Shown: in pieces, positions 8,724 through 17,406 of the stretch
How the letters are laid out: each line of letters begins with the position of its first letter
Position numbering within the stretch: position 1 is the stretch's first letter
Assembly: GCA_934202095.1 (NCBI GenBank)
Contig: CAKPXN010000002.1
Span: forward strand, 1 to 64,000
Direction: 5' to 3'
DNA: 64,000 nucleotides
Origin: an uncultured Veillonella sp.
GTDB lineage: Bacteria > Bacillota > Negativicutes > Veillonellales > Veillonellaceae
Translations under genes and position numbers: made by a program
Notes under the pieces: generated by a model
Database searches by the model: none
Told to the model about the DNA's origin: nothing
Seen by the model: only the letters and a program-made list of their open reading frames with translations

Positions 8724-10106
8724 ATGTTAGAAGGTATCCATAAGATTCATCTCATCGGTATAGGTGGATCTGGTATGCGTGCTATTGCGAATATTTTAAT
8801 TCAAAAAGGATATGAAGTATCTGGTTCTGATGTTAAAGAATCTGATGTAATTGAACGTTTTAGACAAATGGGGGCTACCGTTCATATCGGTCATAATGCT
8901 GATTATGTAAAGGGTGTGGATGCTGTAGTTCGTTCCACAGCGATTCGTGAAGATAATCCGGAAATCGTAGCAGCAAAGGAACAAGGCATTACTATCTTGC
9001 ATCGCTCTGATATTGTAAAAGCTGTATTGGATGTTACGAATGGTATTGCCGTTGCCGGTGCACATGGCAAAACATCTACTACATCAATGATTGGTCAAAT
9101 CCTCGTAGAAGGACAAATGGAACCAACCGTTATTATCGGTGGCGAAGTTGATTACCTAAAGGGGAGTAGCTGCTTAGGTAAGGGCGAATATTCCGTTGTA
9201 GAAGCTGATGAAAGTGATGGTTCTTTTTTAAAATTAAGACCGAAGACCATTGTTATTACGAATATCGAAGATGACCATATGGATCATTATAAGACGATGG
9301 AAAATCTACTCAATGCATTTTGTCAATTCGTTGAAACGTTACCTGTTGATGGTAAAGCAGTTGTTTGCGGCGATAATGATAACATTCGTTATGTCATGAG
9401 CAAAGTGGAACGTCAATTTATTACATATGGTTTAGAAGAGTCTAATGATTATGTAGCAAAAAATATTCACTATGAAGATAGTTCTTTAGTCTACGATGTA
9501 GTTCGTAAAGGTGAAACATTGGGCCGTGTGTCATTGCGTGTACCAGGTAATCATAATGTGTTAAATTCTTTAGCATCTTTTATCGTGGCCCACGAATGTT
9601 GTCACGTTCCTGTTCCATCCATTGTGAAAGCCCTTGGTAAATTCATCGGTGCTAAGCGTCGTTTTGAAACCAAAGGTCACGTAGCTGGTGTGTGGGTGGT
9701 CGATGATTATGCGCACCATCCAACAGAAATTAAAGCGACATTGAAGGCTGCCAAGGAGCTAGAAAAACATCGTGTTATCTGTGTGTTCCAGCCACATCGT
9801 TATTCTCGTACATCCTTGTTGAAGGATGAGTTTGCTACGGCTTTCACCAGTGCAGACGAAATTTATATGACAGATATATACAGCTCTGGAGAAGATCCAA
9901 TTAGCGGCATTGATGGTCATACAATTCCCAATATTATTAGTGAAGTAACGCATCAACATGTAAATTATGTGGAAGATGTAAATGATTTGCCAGCCGTCCT
10001 TGCGAAGGTGGTACGACCAAATGATTTGGTTATTACTATGGGGGCAGGATCGATTAATCAATATGGTCCAAAGTTATTAGCATTATTGGAAGAAGGTTTA
10101 CAATGA
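8724..10106 (+). CDS. murC: MurC, UDP-MurNAc:L-alanine ligase
   Basis: A 460-residue Mur ligase that adds the first amino acid, L-Ala, to UDP-MurNAc. The N-terminal nucleotide-binding block HLIGIGGSGMRAIA, the ATP loop AHGKTSTT near residues 113-120 and the ligase block VVDDYAHHPTEI are present. RBS AAGGAGAG (8711-8718). Its TGA overlaps the ddl start as ATGA. In many bacteria murB follows murC, but here ddl does. Confidence 0.96.
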   Translation: MLEGIHKIHLIGIGGSGMRAIANILIQKGYEVSGSDVKESDVIERFRQMGATVHIGHNADYVKGVDAVVRSTAIREDNPEIVAAKEQGITILHRSDIVKAVLDVTNGIAVAGAHGKTSTTSMIGQILVEGQMEPTVIIGGEVDYLKGSSCLGKGEYSVVEADESDGSFLKLRPKTIVITNIEDDHMDHYKTMENLLNAFCQFVETLPVDGKAVVCGDNDNIRYVMSKVERQFITYGLEESNDYVAKNIHYEDSSLVYDVVRKGETLGRVSLRVPGNHNVLNSLASFIVAHECCHVPVPSIVKALGKFIGAKRRFETKGHVAGVWVVDDYAHHPTEIKATLKAAKELEKHRVICVFQPHRYSRTSLLKDEFATAFTSADEIYMTDIYSSGEDPISGIDGHTIPNIISEVTHQHVNYVEDVNDLPAVLAKVVRPNDLVITMGAGSINQYGPKLLALLEEGLQ

Positions 10107-11035
10107 AAGATAAACATATCATCGTATTAATGGGTGGGCCATCTGCTGAGGCTGAAGTATCTCGTAGAACTGGCGCAGCCATCGCAGAGGCTTTGATTAG
10201 CAAGGGGTATCACGTTTCTACATTAGAACTAAACCCTCGTACTGTATTACAAGACATTGAAAACCTTAAGGGCGATGTTGTATTTAATGCGATTCACGGA
10301 CGTTATGGTGAAGATGGCGCTTTGCAAGGCGCATTAGAAATGGCTGAAATCCCATATACTGGCTCCGGTATTATGGCTCATTCTGTAGGAATGAATAAAA
10401 AAGTAAGTAAAGATGTATTCAAAGGTGCTCATATTCCTACTGCTGAATCTATTTCCTACAATGGCAATCTACAGTCGAAAGAAGATATTATTAAAGATAT
10501 TGAATCTAAATTCTCTTTGCCAGTTGTATTAAAACCAGCAACACAAGGTTCAAGTATCGGCGTTACTATTGTAAAAGAACAAGATCAATTGGCTAAGGCC
10601 GTTACAGATGCGCTTACATATGACCCAATTCTTGTGGTGGAACAATTTTTAAATGGTCGTGAATTTACCGTTTCAGTATTGGATGGTAAGGCATTAGCGA
10701 TTATTGAAATTAGACCACATTCTGGCGAATATGATTACGCTAGTAAATATACAGCCGGTGCTACTGACTATTTAGTACCAGCGCCAATCAGTGCGGATAT
10801 GACTAAAGAAATGCAAGCTATTGGTGAACTCGTGTATCGCGAAGTACAAGCGAGTGGTGCTATTCGCGTAGACGTAATGACTGATGATAAAGATAATATG
10901 TATGTATTAGAATATAATACTATTCCAGGGATGACAGCTACTTCGTTGGTGCCAAAGGCAGCGAAAGAAGTGGGCATAGATTTTCCTGAATTATGTGAAA
11001 AAATTCTATTAACAGCAGGTTATGGGAAATTTTAA
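10103..11035 (+). CDS. ddl: D-alanine:D-alanine ligase
   Basis: A 310-residue ATP-grasp enzyme that joins two D-alanines for use by MurF. The N-terminal signature VLMGGPSAEAEVSRRTG, the central block VLKPATQGSSIGV and the C-terminal metal-binding EYNTIPGMT are all visible. The length matches the DdlB type found in dcw clusters. It overlaps murC by four bases, indicating tight coupling. Confidence 0.96.
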   Translation: MKDKHIIVLMGGPSAEAEVSRRTGAAIAEALISKGYHVSTLELNPRTVLQDIENLKGDVVFNAIHGRYGEDGALQGALEMAEIPYTGSGIMAHSVGMNKKVSKDVFKGAHIPTAESISYNGNLQSKEDIIKDIESKFSLPVVLKPATQGSSIGVTIVKEQDQLAKAVTDALTYDPILVVEQFLNGREFTVSVLDGKALAIIEIRPHSGEYDYASKYTAGATDYLVPAPISADMTKEMQAIGELVYREVQASGAIRVDVMTDDKDNMYVLEYNTIPGMTATSLVPKAAKEVGIDFPELCEKILLTAGYGKF

Positions 11036-11062
11036 ATGCTGTAATGTGTAAGGAGAGTAGTT

Positions 11063-12031
11063 ATGGATGATTTGAAGCAACATCCACCCAACTCGGAATC
11101 GATAGATTCGGATCATAACATACCGGATTTTCTCCGTCATGATACGGACTCCATTCATGAGAATGATTCAGATACTGCTCATGATAGCCATCGAGAATTA
11201 GCTCGTAAGCGTGAGCGGGAGAAAGCAGAAGTTAGAAAAAAGTTTCTTAAAATAGGTGGTGTAGTGGCCATCGTATTAATTGGACTTTTTAATCTACCAA
11301 TTCCACTCGGTTCTATTAAGGTTGTCGGATCCGATAAGGTTACTGTACAGGATGTGGAGGTTGCCGGCGATATTGGGAAACCAGTTAATATACTTCGCAT
11401 TAATAGAGAAACATTACGACAACACTTATCAAAGGATCTCCGCATTGAAGATGCACAGATAAGCTACGAGTTGCCATTAACGATGGTAGTTCAAGTAACT
11501 GAGCGTAAGGCTATTGCTGTGATACCAGCTCAATTTGGATATTTAACATTGGATAAAAATGGGCAGGTTATTGCTTCTGATGCTGTTATTGAAGACACTA
11601 CGGTGCCTATGATTTCCGGTGTTAAGGGTGGAAATATATTGTTAGGTGATGTGGTTACCGACAAGCCTATTGTACAGGCTCTTGATTATTTACGTGCTTT
11701 AGATGATGATACATTTAAGCAAATCGCAGAAATCAATATTGGTGACCCAGATAATATGTTGGCGTATACCGTTTCAGGTATACAGATTAGACTAGGCGAT
11801 GGCGAAGATTTAAAGAGCAAAGCTGATTTAACGGCATCTATGTTAAAAGACTTACCTAAGAGTCAAGGTAATGTGCAGTATATAGATGTTAATCCGTCAT
11901 CTCCTTTCATTAAGACCGATAAGGTAACGGTACAACCAAAATCTAATAAATCTAAGTCAGACACTAGCCAATCTGAAAATAAAGATACATCAAAACAAAG
12001 TGCTAATGTATCAAAATCAAAACAAGATTAG
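11063..12031 (+). CDS. ftsQ: FtsQ/DivIB-type division protein with POTRA domain
   Basis: A 322-residue bitopic protein. It has a charged cytoplasmic segment of about 70 residues, one membrane helix (about 73-90), a POTRA domain starting at LGSIKVVGSDKV and an FtsQ-type beta domain. The C-terminal 40 residues are Ser/Lys/Asp-rich and probably disordered. FtsQ/DivIB scaffolds FtsL and FtsB in the septal divisome. RBS AAGGAGAG (11050-11057). The position after ddl is the usual one. DivIB is the name in Gram-positive species. Confidence 0.87.
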   Translation: MDDLKQHPPNSESIDSDHNIPDFLRHDTDSIHENDSDTAHDSHRELARKREREKAEVRKKFLKIGGVVAIVLIGLFNLPIPLGSIKVVGSDKVTVQDVEVAGDIGKPVNILRINRETLRQHLSKDLRIEDAQISYELPLTMVVQVTERKAIAVIPAQFGYLTLDKNGQVIASDAVIEDTTVPMISGVKGGNILLGDVVTDKPIVQALDYLRALDDDTFKQIAEINIGDPDNMLAYTVSGIQIRLGDGEDLKSKADLTASMLKDLPKSQGNVQYIDVNPSSPFIKTDKVTVQPKSNKSKSDTSQSENKDTSKQSANVSKSKQD

Positions 12032-12060
12032 TTATAAGCACAAAAAGGGTGGATGATGTT

Positions 12061-12741
12061 GTGAAACACGAACGATGGGCTATTGGTCTAGTTAGCTTTG
12101 TATTGGGATTTATGGTAATCACTCAATACAAGATGACACAAGATAATATTGAAGAAAATATACGTCTACAACGAACTGGTGATTTGGTAGCTCAATTAAA
12201 GGATGCGGAACATGAAAAGGATGCTTTACTAAAGCAAATTGAGCAATTAAAAGCCAGTGGCTCCGGTTCTAGTGCAGATGAAACATTACTTCGCAAAGCC
12301 GCATTGACTAATGTCAAAGGACCTGGGGTGACCGTTCTGATAGAGGATAGTTCTAAACCCATTCAAGGGGGCGAAAATCCTAACTTATATGTAATTCATG
12401 ATGAAGATATTCTACGTATCGTCAATGAATTACGAGCTGGTGGTGCTGAAGCATTGGCAATCAATGATCAACGTTTGATTGGTACGTCTGAAATCCGTTG
12501 TTCAGGTCCTACGATTACTGTAAATGGTAAGGTGTATGGAGCGCCATTTACAGTTAAGGCCATAGGGGATCCTAAAACATTGAATTCAGCACTTACTATG
12601 CGTGGAGGTATTGTAGATTCTCTAAAACATTGGGGGATTAAGGTGACCATTAAAGAAGAACCATCCATTGCTATTCCAGCATTTACAGGTTCTTATAGAG
12701 AAGAGCATTTACAATCAAATGAGTTAGGAGGTAAAGAATGA
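12061..12741 (+). CDS. DUF881 (YlxW/YlxX-like) membrane protein
   Basis: A protein of about 226 residues with one N-terminal membrane helix (about 6-22), a short coiled coil (about 30-62) and the extracytoplasmic DUF881 domain (blocks TNVKGPGVTVLIED and AEALAINDQRLIG). In Bacillus, DUF881 genes ylxW/ylxX sit between divIB and sbp, as here. Function unknown. I chose GTG 12061, eight bases after AAGGGTGG (12045-12052); a GTG at 12049 would overlap that site. It overlaps the next gene by four bases. Confidence 0.82.
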   Translation: MKHERWAIGLVSFVLGFMVITQYKMTQDNIEENIRLQRTGDLVAQLKDAEHEKDALLKQIEQLKASGSGSSADETLLRKAALTNVKGPGVTVLIEDSSKPIQGGENPNLYVIHDEDILRIVNELRAGGAEALAINDQRLIGTSEIRCSGPTITVNGKVYGAPFTVKAIGDPKTLNSALTMRGGIVDSLKHWGIKVTIKEEPSIAIPAFTGSYREEHLQSNELGGKE

Positions 12742-13082
12742 ATATTTATATCTTTGCTATCATTGGACTCATAGTAGGTGTTGTTGTAGGATGGTTTACA
12801 CCATTACATATTCCAGCAAGCTATGCTAATTATACTTCTGTAGCTGTGCTAGCTGCATTAGATGCGGTATTTGGTGGCAGTCGTGCCGCGTTAGAGAGAA
12901 TATTTGATTTAAGTAATTTTATCATCGGATTCTTTTCCAATGTAATACTGGCTGTTGTCCTAGTATATATAGGCGATTTAATCGGCATTAATTTGTACTA
13001 CGTTGCATTAATTGGATTTGGGCTACGGGTGTTTATTAATTTAGCCGCTATTCGAAAGAATATTATGACTAAACGATTCTAA
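12738..13082 (+). CDS. sbp: Small basic protein (Sbp/DUF1290) membrane protein
   Basis: A 114-residue, highly hydrophobic protein with about three membrane segments and the family block VAVLAALDAVFGGSRAALE. It matches the DUF1290/Sbp family that precedes ftsA-ftsZ in Bacillus; role unknown. RBS GGAGG lies at the end of the DUF881 gene, with ATGA overlap. In this window ftsZ follows directly, with no ftsA between. Confidence 0.85.
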   Translation: MNIYIFAIIGLIVGVVVGWFTPLHIPASYANYTSVAVLAALDAVFGGSRAALERIFDLSNFIIGFFSNVILAVVLVYIGDLIGINLYYVALIGFGLRVFINLAAIRKNIMTKRF

Positions 13083-13228
13083 TTATTATGATTCGATTAC
13101 AGTTATAGTGGAAAGTTTTTAAATTTTAGTGTAAAATAAATGTAATTGTTATAATTAACTCAGTATATAAATAGACGTATTCGCATTTATATTGACAAAA
13201 ATAGATAACGATAAGAGGAGGAAGTTCA

Positions 13229-14272
13229 ATGTCTGATTTTGCAAATATTAAAGTTATTGGTGTCGGTGGCGGTGGTAATAACGCTGTTAATCGTATGGTT
13301 GATAACCAAATTAAAGGTGTTCAATTTTTAGCAGTTAACACAGAAAACCAAGTGCTTGAATTATCTAAAGCTGATGTAACTATTCAAATTGGCGAAAAAG
13401 TTACTAAAGGTCTTGGTGCTGGTGCAAATCCACAAATCGGTGAAGAAGCAGCTCAAGAAAGCCGTGATGAGATTACAAAAGCCCTCGAAGGTGCTGATAT
13501 GGTATTCGTAACTGCTGGTATGGGTGGTGGTACTGGTACAGGTGCTGCTCCAATCGTTGCTGAATGTGCTAAAGAGGTTGGTGCATTAACAGTGGGCGTT
13601 GTAACTAAACCTTTCGCATTCGAAGGTAAACGTCGTCGTGCTGCAGCAGAAAAAGGCATTGAGTTCTTGACTCAAAAAGTTGATACAATCATTGTTATTC
13701 CTAATGACAAATTGTTACAAGTTGTAGATAAAAAATGTTCTGTATCTGATGCATTTGGTAAAGCTGATGAAGTTCTTCGCCAAGGTATCAAAGGTATTTC
13801 CGATTTGATCCAAATTCCTGGTTTAATTAACCTTGATTTTGCAGATGTAAAAACCATCATGACTAATCAAGGTGAAGCATTGATGGGAATTGGTGAAGGT
13901 ACAGGTGAAAACCGTGCTGCGGACGCTGCAAAAATGGCTATCAATAGCCCATTGTTAGAAACAGCTATTGACGGTGCTAAAGGTATCTTGCTTAACATTT
14001 CTGGTAGCTCTGATTTAGGTATCTTTGAAGTAAATGAAGCTGCTCAAATTATTTCTGATGCAGCAGATCCAGATGCAAACATCATCTTTGGTTCCGTTAT
14101 CGACGAAAGCTTAGGTGATAAAGTTCAAGTTACTGTTGTAGCAACTGGTTTTGGTAATAACGCTAAAAGTGTGCCAGAATTTGGTAAAACAACAACTGCT
14201 GCACGTCCAGCAACAAACACATCTGCCCCAACAAGTGGTATCCCTGATATCCCTGTATTCATGAAACGCTAA
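13229..14272 (+). CDS. ftsZ: FtsZ, tubulin-like division GTPase
   Basis: A 347-residue protein that polymerises at mid-cell into the Z-ring. The N-terminal [11 protein letters not shown], the tubulin signature [10 protein letters not shown] near residues 99-108 and the T7-type loop [11 protein letters not shown] are intact. The linker is short and ends in the conserved tail peptide [10 protein letters not shown], which binds partners such as FtsA or SepF. RBS GAGGAGG (13214-13220). A good -10 (TATAAT, 13150-13155) lies in the 146-base gap but no clear -35, so an own promoter is only possible. Confidence 0.97.
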   Translation: MSDFANIKVIGVGGGGNNAVNRMVDNQIKGVQFLAVNTENQVLELSKADVTIQIGEKVTKGLGAGANPQIGEEAAQESRDEITKALEGADMVFVTAGMGGGTGTGAAPIVAECAKEVGALTVGVVTKPFAFEGKRRRAAAEKGIEFLTQKVDTIIVIPNDKLLQVVDKKCSVSDAFGKADEVLRQGIKGISDLIQIPGLINLDFADVKTIMTNQGEALMGIGEGTGENRAADAAKMAINSPLLETAIDGAKGILLNISGSSDLGIFEVNEAAQIISDAADPDANIIFGSVIDESLGDKVQVTVVATGFGNNAKSVPEFGKTTTAARPATNTSAPTSGIPDIPVFMKR

Positions 14273-14320
14273 TATTTAATATATATACTTACAATATTAG
14301 AATAAAAGTAACTTATTAAG

Positions 14321-14336
14321 ACACATATCTATGTGT
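14321..14336 (+). other. Stem-loop ahead of the outer-membrane protein gene
   Basis: ACACAT (14321-14326) pairs with ATGTGT (14331-14336) around an ATCT loop, a few bases before the Shine-Dalgarno AGGAGGT (14341-14347). It may stabilise this leader or tune its translation. Confidence 0.4.
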
Positions 14337-14351
14337 GTATAGGAGGTACAA

Positions 14352-14924
14352 ATGAAAAAATTAGTATTATTATCTTTAGCTGCAACAGTGATTACTGGTA
14401 GTGCATTCGCTGCATCCGTACCTGTAACTAAAATCAGTGATAATTCCACAAAAATTCAAGCTGACTATGCGTTTAATCAACGCGTATCTAATAGCGGTGG
14501 TACAAACAATGATGGCTTTGGCGTATCTTTAGAACATGATTTAAGCAATAAATCTGCTCTTCAATACTCTTATAACAAAGTAAATGCTAAAAATGGTGAT
14601 ATTAAAGATCACCAATTGGCTTATGTTTATAAAGTACATCCTAATGTAAATCTATATGGTGCTGGAACCGCTATTCGTACACATGACACTGATTTAGGTG
14701 TTCAAGCTGGTGTAATTGGTCACGTGCCTTTGACTGATAAAGTTAACGGCTTTGCTAAAGCTGGTTGGGGTAACGATATTAAACAATCCTATCAAGTAGG
14801 TGCTCAATATGAAGTTAAACCTAACATTGATTTGAACGTTTATTATGGTTATGACAAATATAGCGTAAACGATAATGACAAGACTTCCAAAGGTTTACAT
14901 GCTGGCGTAGGTTATACATTCTAA
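14352..14924 (+). CDS. Small outer-membrane beta-barrel protein
   Basis: A 190-residue protein with a clear signal peptide (basic MKK, hydrophobic core, AFA cleavage near residue 20). The mature part shows alternating polar/aromatic strands and ends in GVGYTF, the terminal Phe expected for BAM-inserted barrels. It resembles eight-stranded OmpX/OmpA-barrel or porin-family proteins; substrate or partner unknown. A strong AGGAGGT precedes the ATG, suggesting high expression. It is followed by a strong terminator. Direct evidence that the host has an outer membrane. Confidence 0.8.
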   Translation: MKKLVLLSLAATVITGSAFAASVPVTKISDNSTKIQADYAFNQRVSNSGGTNNDGFGVSLEHDLSNKSALQYSYNKVNAKNGDIKDHQLAYVYKVHPNVNLYGAGTAIRTHDTDLGVQAGVIGHVPLTDKVNGFAKAGWGNDIKQSYQVGAQYEVKPNIDLNVYYGYDKYSVNDNDKTSKGLHAGVGYTF

Positions 14925-14942
14925 TCGTCATATATGAACTTG

Positions 14943-14973
14943 AAACCACTCATCTTAGATGGGTGGTTTTTTT
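14943..14973 (+). terminator. Rho-independent terminator after the OMP gene
   Basis: AAACCACTCATC (14943-14954) pairs with GATGGGTGGTTT (14958-14969), with one G-T pair, then a T run to 14973. Confidence 0.88.
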
Positions 14974-15081
14974 GTATGTATTCATGTATACAATATTTTT
15001 CATGAATACACATTGTCTAAATGCTTAACTTTAGGTATGATAATGATGTGATAGTTCTTTATAGTTAGGATGGTGTATGCG

Positions 15082-16329
15082 ATGACAAGTGTAGCAGCGA
15101 AACACGCAAGAGGAAAAAAATTAAAAGATGTAATCTTTGTGACTGCGGGACAGGCGGCTGAAGATACTAAACTAAATGGTCGAGAGAATGTAGTAAATGG
15201 TACATTAGGTGCTATTTATGATGAAGAAGGAAATCTAGTATTCTTAAAAACTGTAAAGGAAGAATATTTAAATTTACCTGATACGGAACATGTGGGGTAC
15301 GCTCCTATTGCAGGTATTCCACAATATTTGGAATGTGCTGAAAAGGAATGTTTTGGCGAATCTCGTCCTGATGGCTATATTCGTAGTATTGCTACTACTG
15401 GCGGTACAGGTGGTATTCATCATTTAGTGCATAACTATACTGAACCTGGCGATGAAGTGTTAACTGCAGATTGGTACTGGGGTGCATATCGTGTTATTTG
15501 TGGTGATAATGGACGTACACTAGTTACCTATTCTTTATTTGATGAACATAATAATTTTAATCATGATGCATTCCAACATCGTGTTAAGGAATTAGCTGCT
15601 AAACAAACAAACGTTGTTATTTTATTTAATACACCAGGTAATAATCCAACCGGTTATTCTGTAGAGGATAAGGATTGGGATTCTATTCTTGCGTTCTTGA
15701 AAGAATTAGTTGCTATTGGCCGTAATAACGTTATCATTGGTATTGATGTGGCTTATTTGGATTATTCTGGTGAGAAAGAAGAAGTTCGTGCATTCTTTAA
15801 AAAGATGGGCCATTTGCCAAAGGAAATTCTTGTATGTGTATGCTATAGCCTTTCCAAAGGCTTTACGATGTATGGTCAGCGTGTTGGCGCTATGATTGGC
15901 ATTTCTTCAGATGAAGAAGTAGCTGATGAATTCTTAGAGGTTAATAAATCGACTAGTCGTGCCACATGGTCAAATATTTGTCGTCCTGCAATGCGTGCTA
16001 TGGCAAATATTGTATCTGATTCTGATAAATTTAAAGCTTATGAGGATGAACGTAATTGTTATTATCAATTGATTCGCGATCGTGCTGATATCTTTAAACA
16101 AGAAGCAGCGCAAGTAGGTTTGCCTATGTTGCCATATCGCGGTGGTTTCTTTATTACGATTCCAACTGATGCAGGCACAGCGATTTGTGAAGAATTAAAG
16201 AAAGAGCACATTTATGTAATCGCTTTAGGCAATGGTATTCGCGTAGCAGCTTGTGGTATTCCTAAATTCCAAATGAAGGGATTAGCCGGAAAAATTTATG
16301 ATGCTATGAAACGATTAGGAAAATTATAA
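15082..16329 (+). CDS. Class I/II PLP-dependent aminotransferase
   Basis: A protein of about 415 residues of the aspartate/aromatic aminotransferase fold. FNTPGNNPTGYS is the family substrate/PLP block, IGIDVAYLDYSG holds the PLP-ring aspartate and tyrosine, and SLSKGFTMYGQRVG carries the Schiff-base lysine at about residue 259. The exact amino-acid substrate cannot be told; the motif resembles the AspC/TyrB group. I chose ATG 15082, eight bases after AGGATGG (15067-15073); an ATG at 15070 overlaps that site. It stands alone between two terminators. Confidence 0.85.
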   Translation: MTSVAAKHARGKKLKDVIFVTAGQAAEDTKLNGRENVVNGTLGAIYDEEGNLVFLKTVKEEYLNLPDTEHVGYAPIAGIPQYLECAEKECFGESRPDGYIRSIATTGGTGGIHHLVHNYTEPGDEVLTADWYWGAYRVICGDNGRTLVTYSLFDEHNNFNHDAFQHRVKELAAKQTNVVILFNTPGNNPTGYSVEDKDWDSILAFLKELVAIGRNNVIIGIDVAYLDYSGEKEEVRAFFKKMGHLPKEILVCVCYSLSKGFTMYGQRVGAMIGISSDEEVADEFLEVNKSTSRATWSNICRPAMRAMANIVSDSDKFKAYEDERNCYYQLIRDRADIFKQEAAQVGLPMLPYRGGFFITIPTDAGTAICEELKKEHIYVIALGNGIRVAACGIPKFQMKGLAGKIYDAMKRLGKL

Positions 16330-16342
16330 AGAAATGAATTTA

Positions 16343-16372
16343 AAAAGGCACTTCAAATTTGAAGTGCCTTTT
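16343..16372. terminator. Bidirectional terminator between convergent genes
   Basis: A perfect 30-base palindrome (two 15-base halves) starting with AAAA and ending with TTTT, between the aminotransferase gene (+) and the DUF896 gene (-). It can serve both strands. Confidence 0.85.
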
Positions 16373-16376
16373 AGTG

Positions 16377-16646
16377 TTAGTGAATTTCCTTACGTTCTTT
16401 AATTTCTTTATCTGCCTTTAACGCTAAGTCATCTAGTGCTTTTTGGGGAGCAGTTCGTTCACCTGTCTTAGGGTCAACAAATTCAACGCGGTCTAATGTG
16501 CTTGTTACTTGTCCACGAATAAAACCCAAATAGGTGTTATATAACTCTTTCTTTTCGGCTAATTCTTCTGGTGTTAGTTCTTGACCAGATTTTTTCTTAG
16601 CGGCCAATTCATTTATCCGTTTTATTGTGTCGTTAATATTACTCAT
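16377..16646 (-). CDS. DUF896 (YnzC-like) small protein
   Basis: An 89-residue, charged, probably helical protein. The N-terminal block IKRINELAAKKKSGQELTPEE and the C-terminal VDPKTGERTAPQK match the DUF896 family (Bacillus YnzC). No catalytic residues are apparent and the role is unknown. A GGGAGG site lies just upstream on the minus strand. It is the only minus-strand gene in the first 56 kb. nth starts divergently about 120 bases away. Confidence 0.85.
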   Translation of the reverse strand: MSNINDTIKRINELAAKKKSGQELTPEELAEKKELYNTYLGFIRGQVTSTLDRVEFVDPKTGERTAPQKALDDLALKADKEIKERKEIH

Positions 16647-16769
16647 AATTGCCTCCCGTATTCTAGATTAGAATAACATAGTTTATTATAACATAGAACT
16701 AAATGAACACGTATGGTAAGATATACATTGTACGAGTCCGTACTTTCACAAGTGAGAAAGGAGTTAGTC

Positions 16770-17405
16770 GTGCGTGTTACGAAAGCAATTAAGGCAGAGC
16801 AATTAGCATTGTTAGAAGAACATTATATAGATGCTAAACCTGCCCTTGAATACACAAATGAATTTGAATTATTAGTGGCTGTTGTTTTATCAGCTCAGTG
16901 CACAGATGAAAGGGTAAATATCGTTACTAAACGATTATTTCCAGAATTAAATCATCCGGCTAAAATGTTAGAGGTCGGTGTTACTAAATTAGAATCGCTC
17001 ATAAAGGACTGCGGTTTATATAAATCAAAGGCTAAAAATTTGATTGCTACTTGTCATATTTTGGTTGAACAGTATCATGGAGAAGTGCCACGTGAGTTTG
17101 ATCAACTCGTTGAATTACCAGGCGTGGGGCGCAAAACGGCAAATGTTGTAGTATCCGTATTATTCGGAACACCTGCTATTGCTGTAGATACACATGTATT
17201 CCGCGTAGCAAACCGATTGAAATTAGGTATTGCAAAAACGCCAGAAGAAATGGAGCAAAAATTGCAAAAGGCTATACCAAAAGAGAAGTGGTCTGCAGCC
17301 CATCACTGGCTAATTTATCATGGACGCCGTGTCTGCAAGGCCCGTAAGCCTCTATGTGAAACTTGTTTTTTAAATCATCTTTGTCCATCCGCAGGAAAGG
17401 TTTAA
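16770..17405 (+). CDS. nth: Endonuclease III, DNA glycosylase/AP lyase
   Basis: A 211-residue base-excision repair enzyme for oxidised pyrimidines. The helix-hairpin-helix LPGVGRKTANV contains catalytic Lys122, and VDTHVFRV carries catalytic Asp140, in register with E. coli Lys120 and Asp138. Four cysteines spaced C-X6-C-X2-C-X5-C at the C-terminus bind the 4Fe-4S cluster. I chose GTG 16770 with AAGGAG (16758-16763), giving exactly the usual family length; an ATG at 16713 would add 19 residues without a site. Confidence 0.95.
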   Translation: MRVTKAIKAEQLALLEEHYIDAKPALEYTNEFELLVAVVLSAQCTDERVNIVTKRLFPELNHPAKMLEVGVTKLESLIKDCGLYKSKAKNLIATCHILVEQYHGEVPREFDQLVELPGVGRKTANVVVSVLFGTPAIAVDTHVFRVANRLKLGIAKTPEEMEQKLQKAIPKEKWSAAHHWLIYHGRRVCKARKPLCETCFLNHLCPSAGKV

Positions 17406-17406
17406 T

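Noticed and set aside
13150..13197. Promoter directly before ftsZ
   Set aside because: TATAAT at 13150 has no good -35, and TTGACA at 13192 has no -10 at a proper distance; not listed as a feature.
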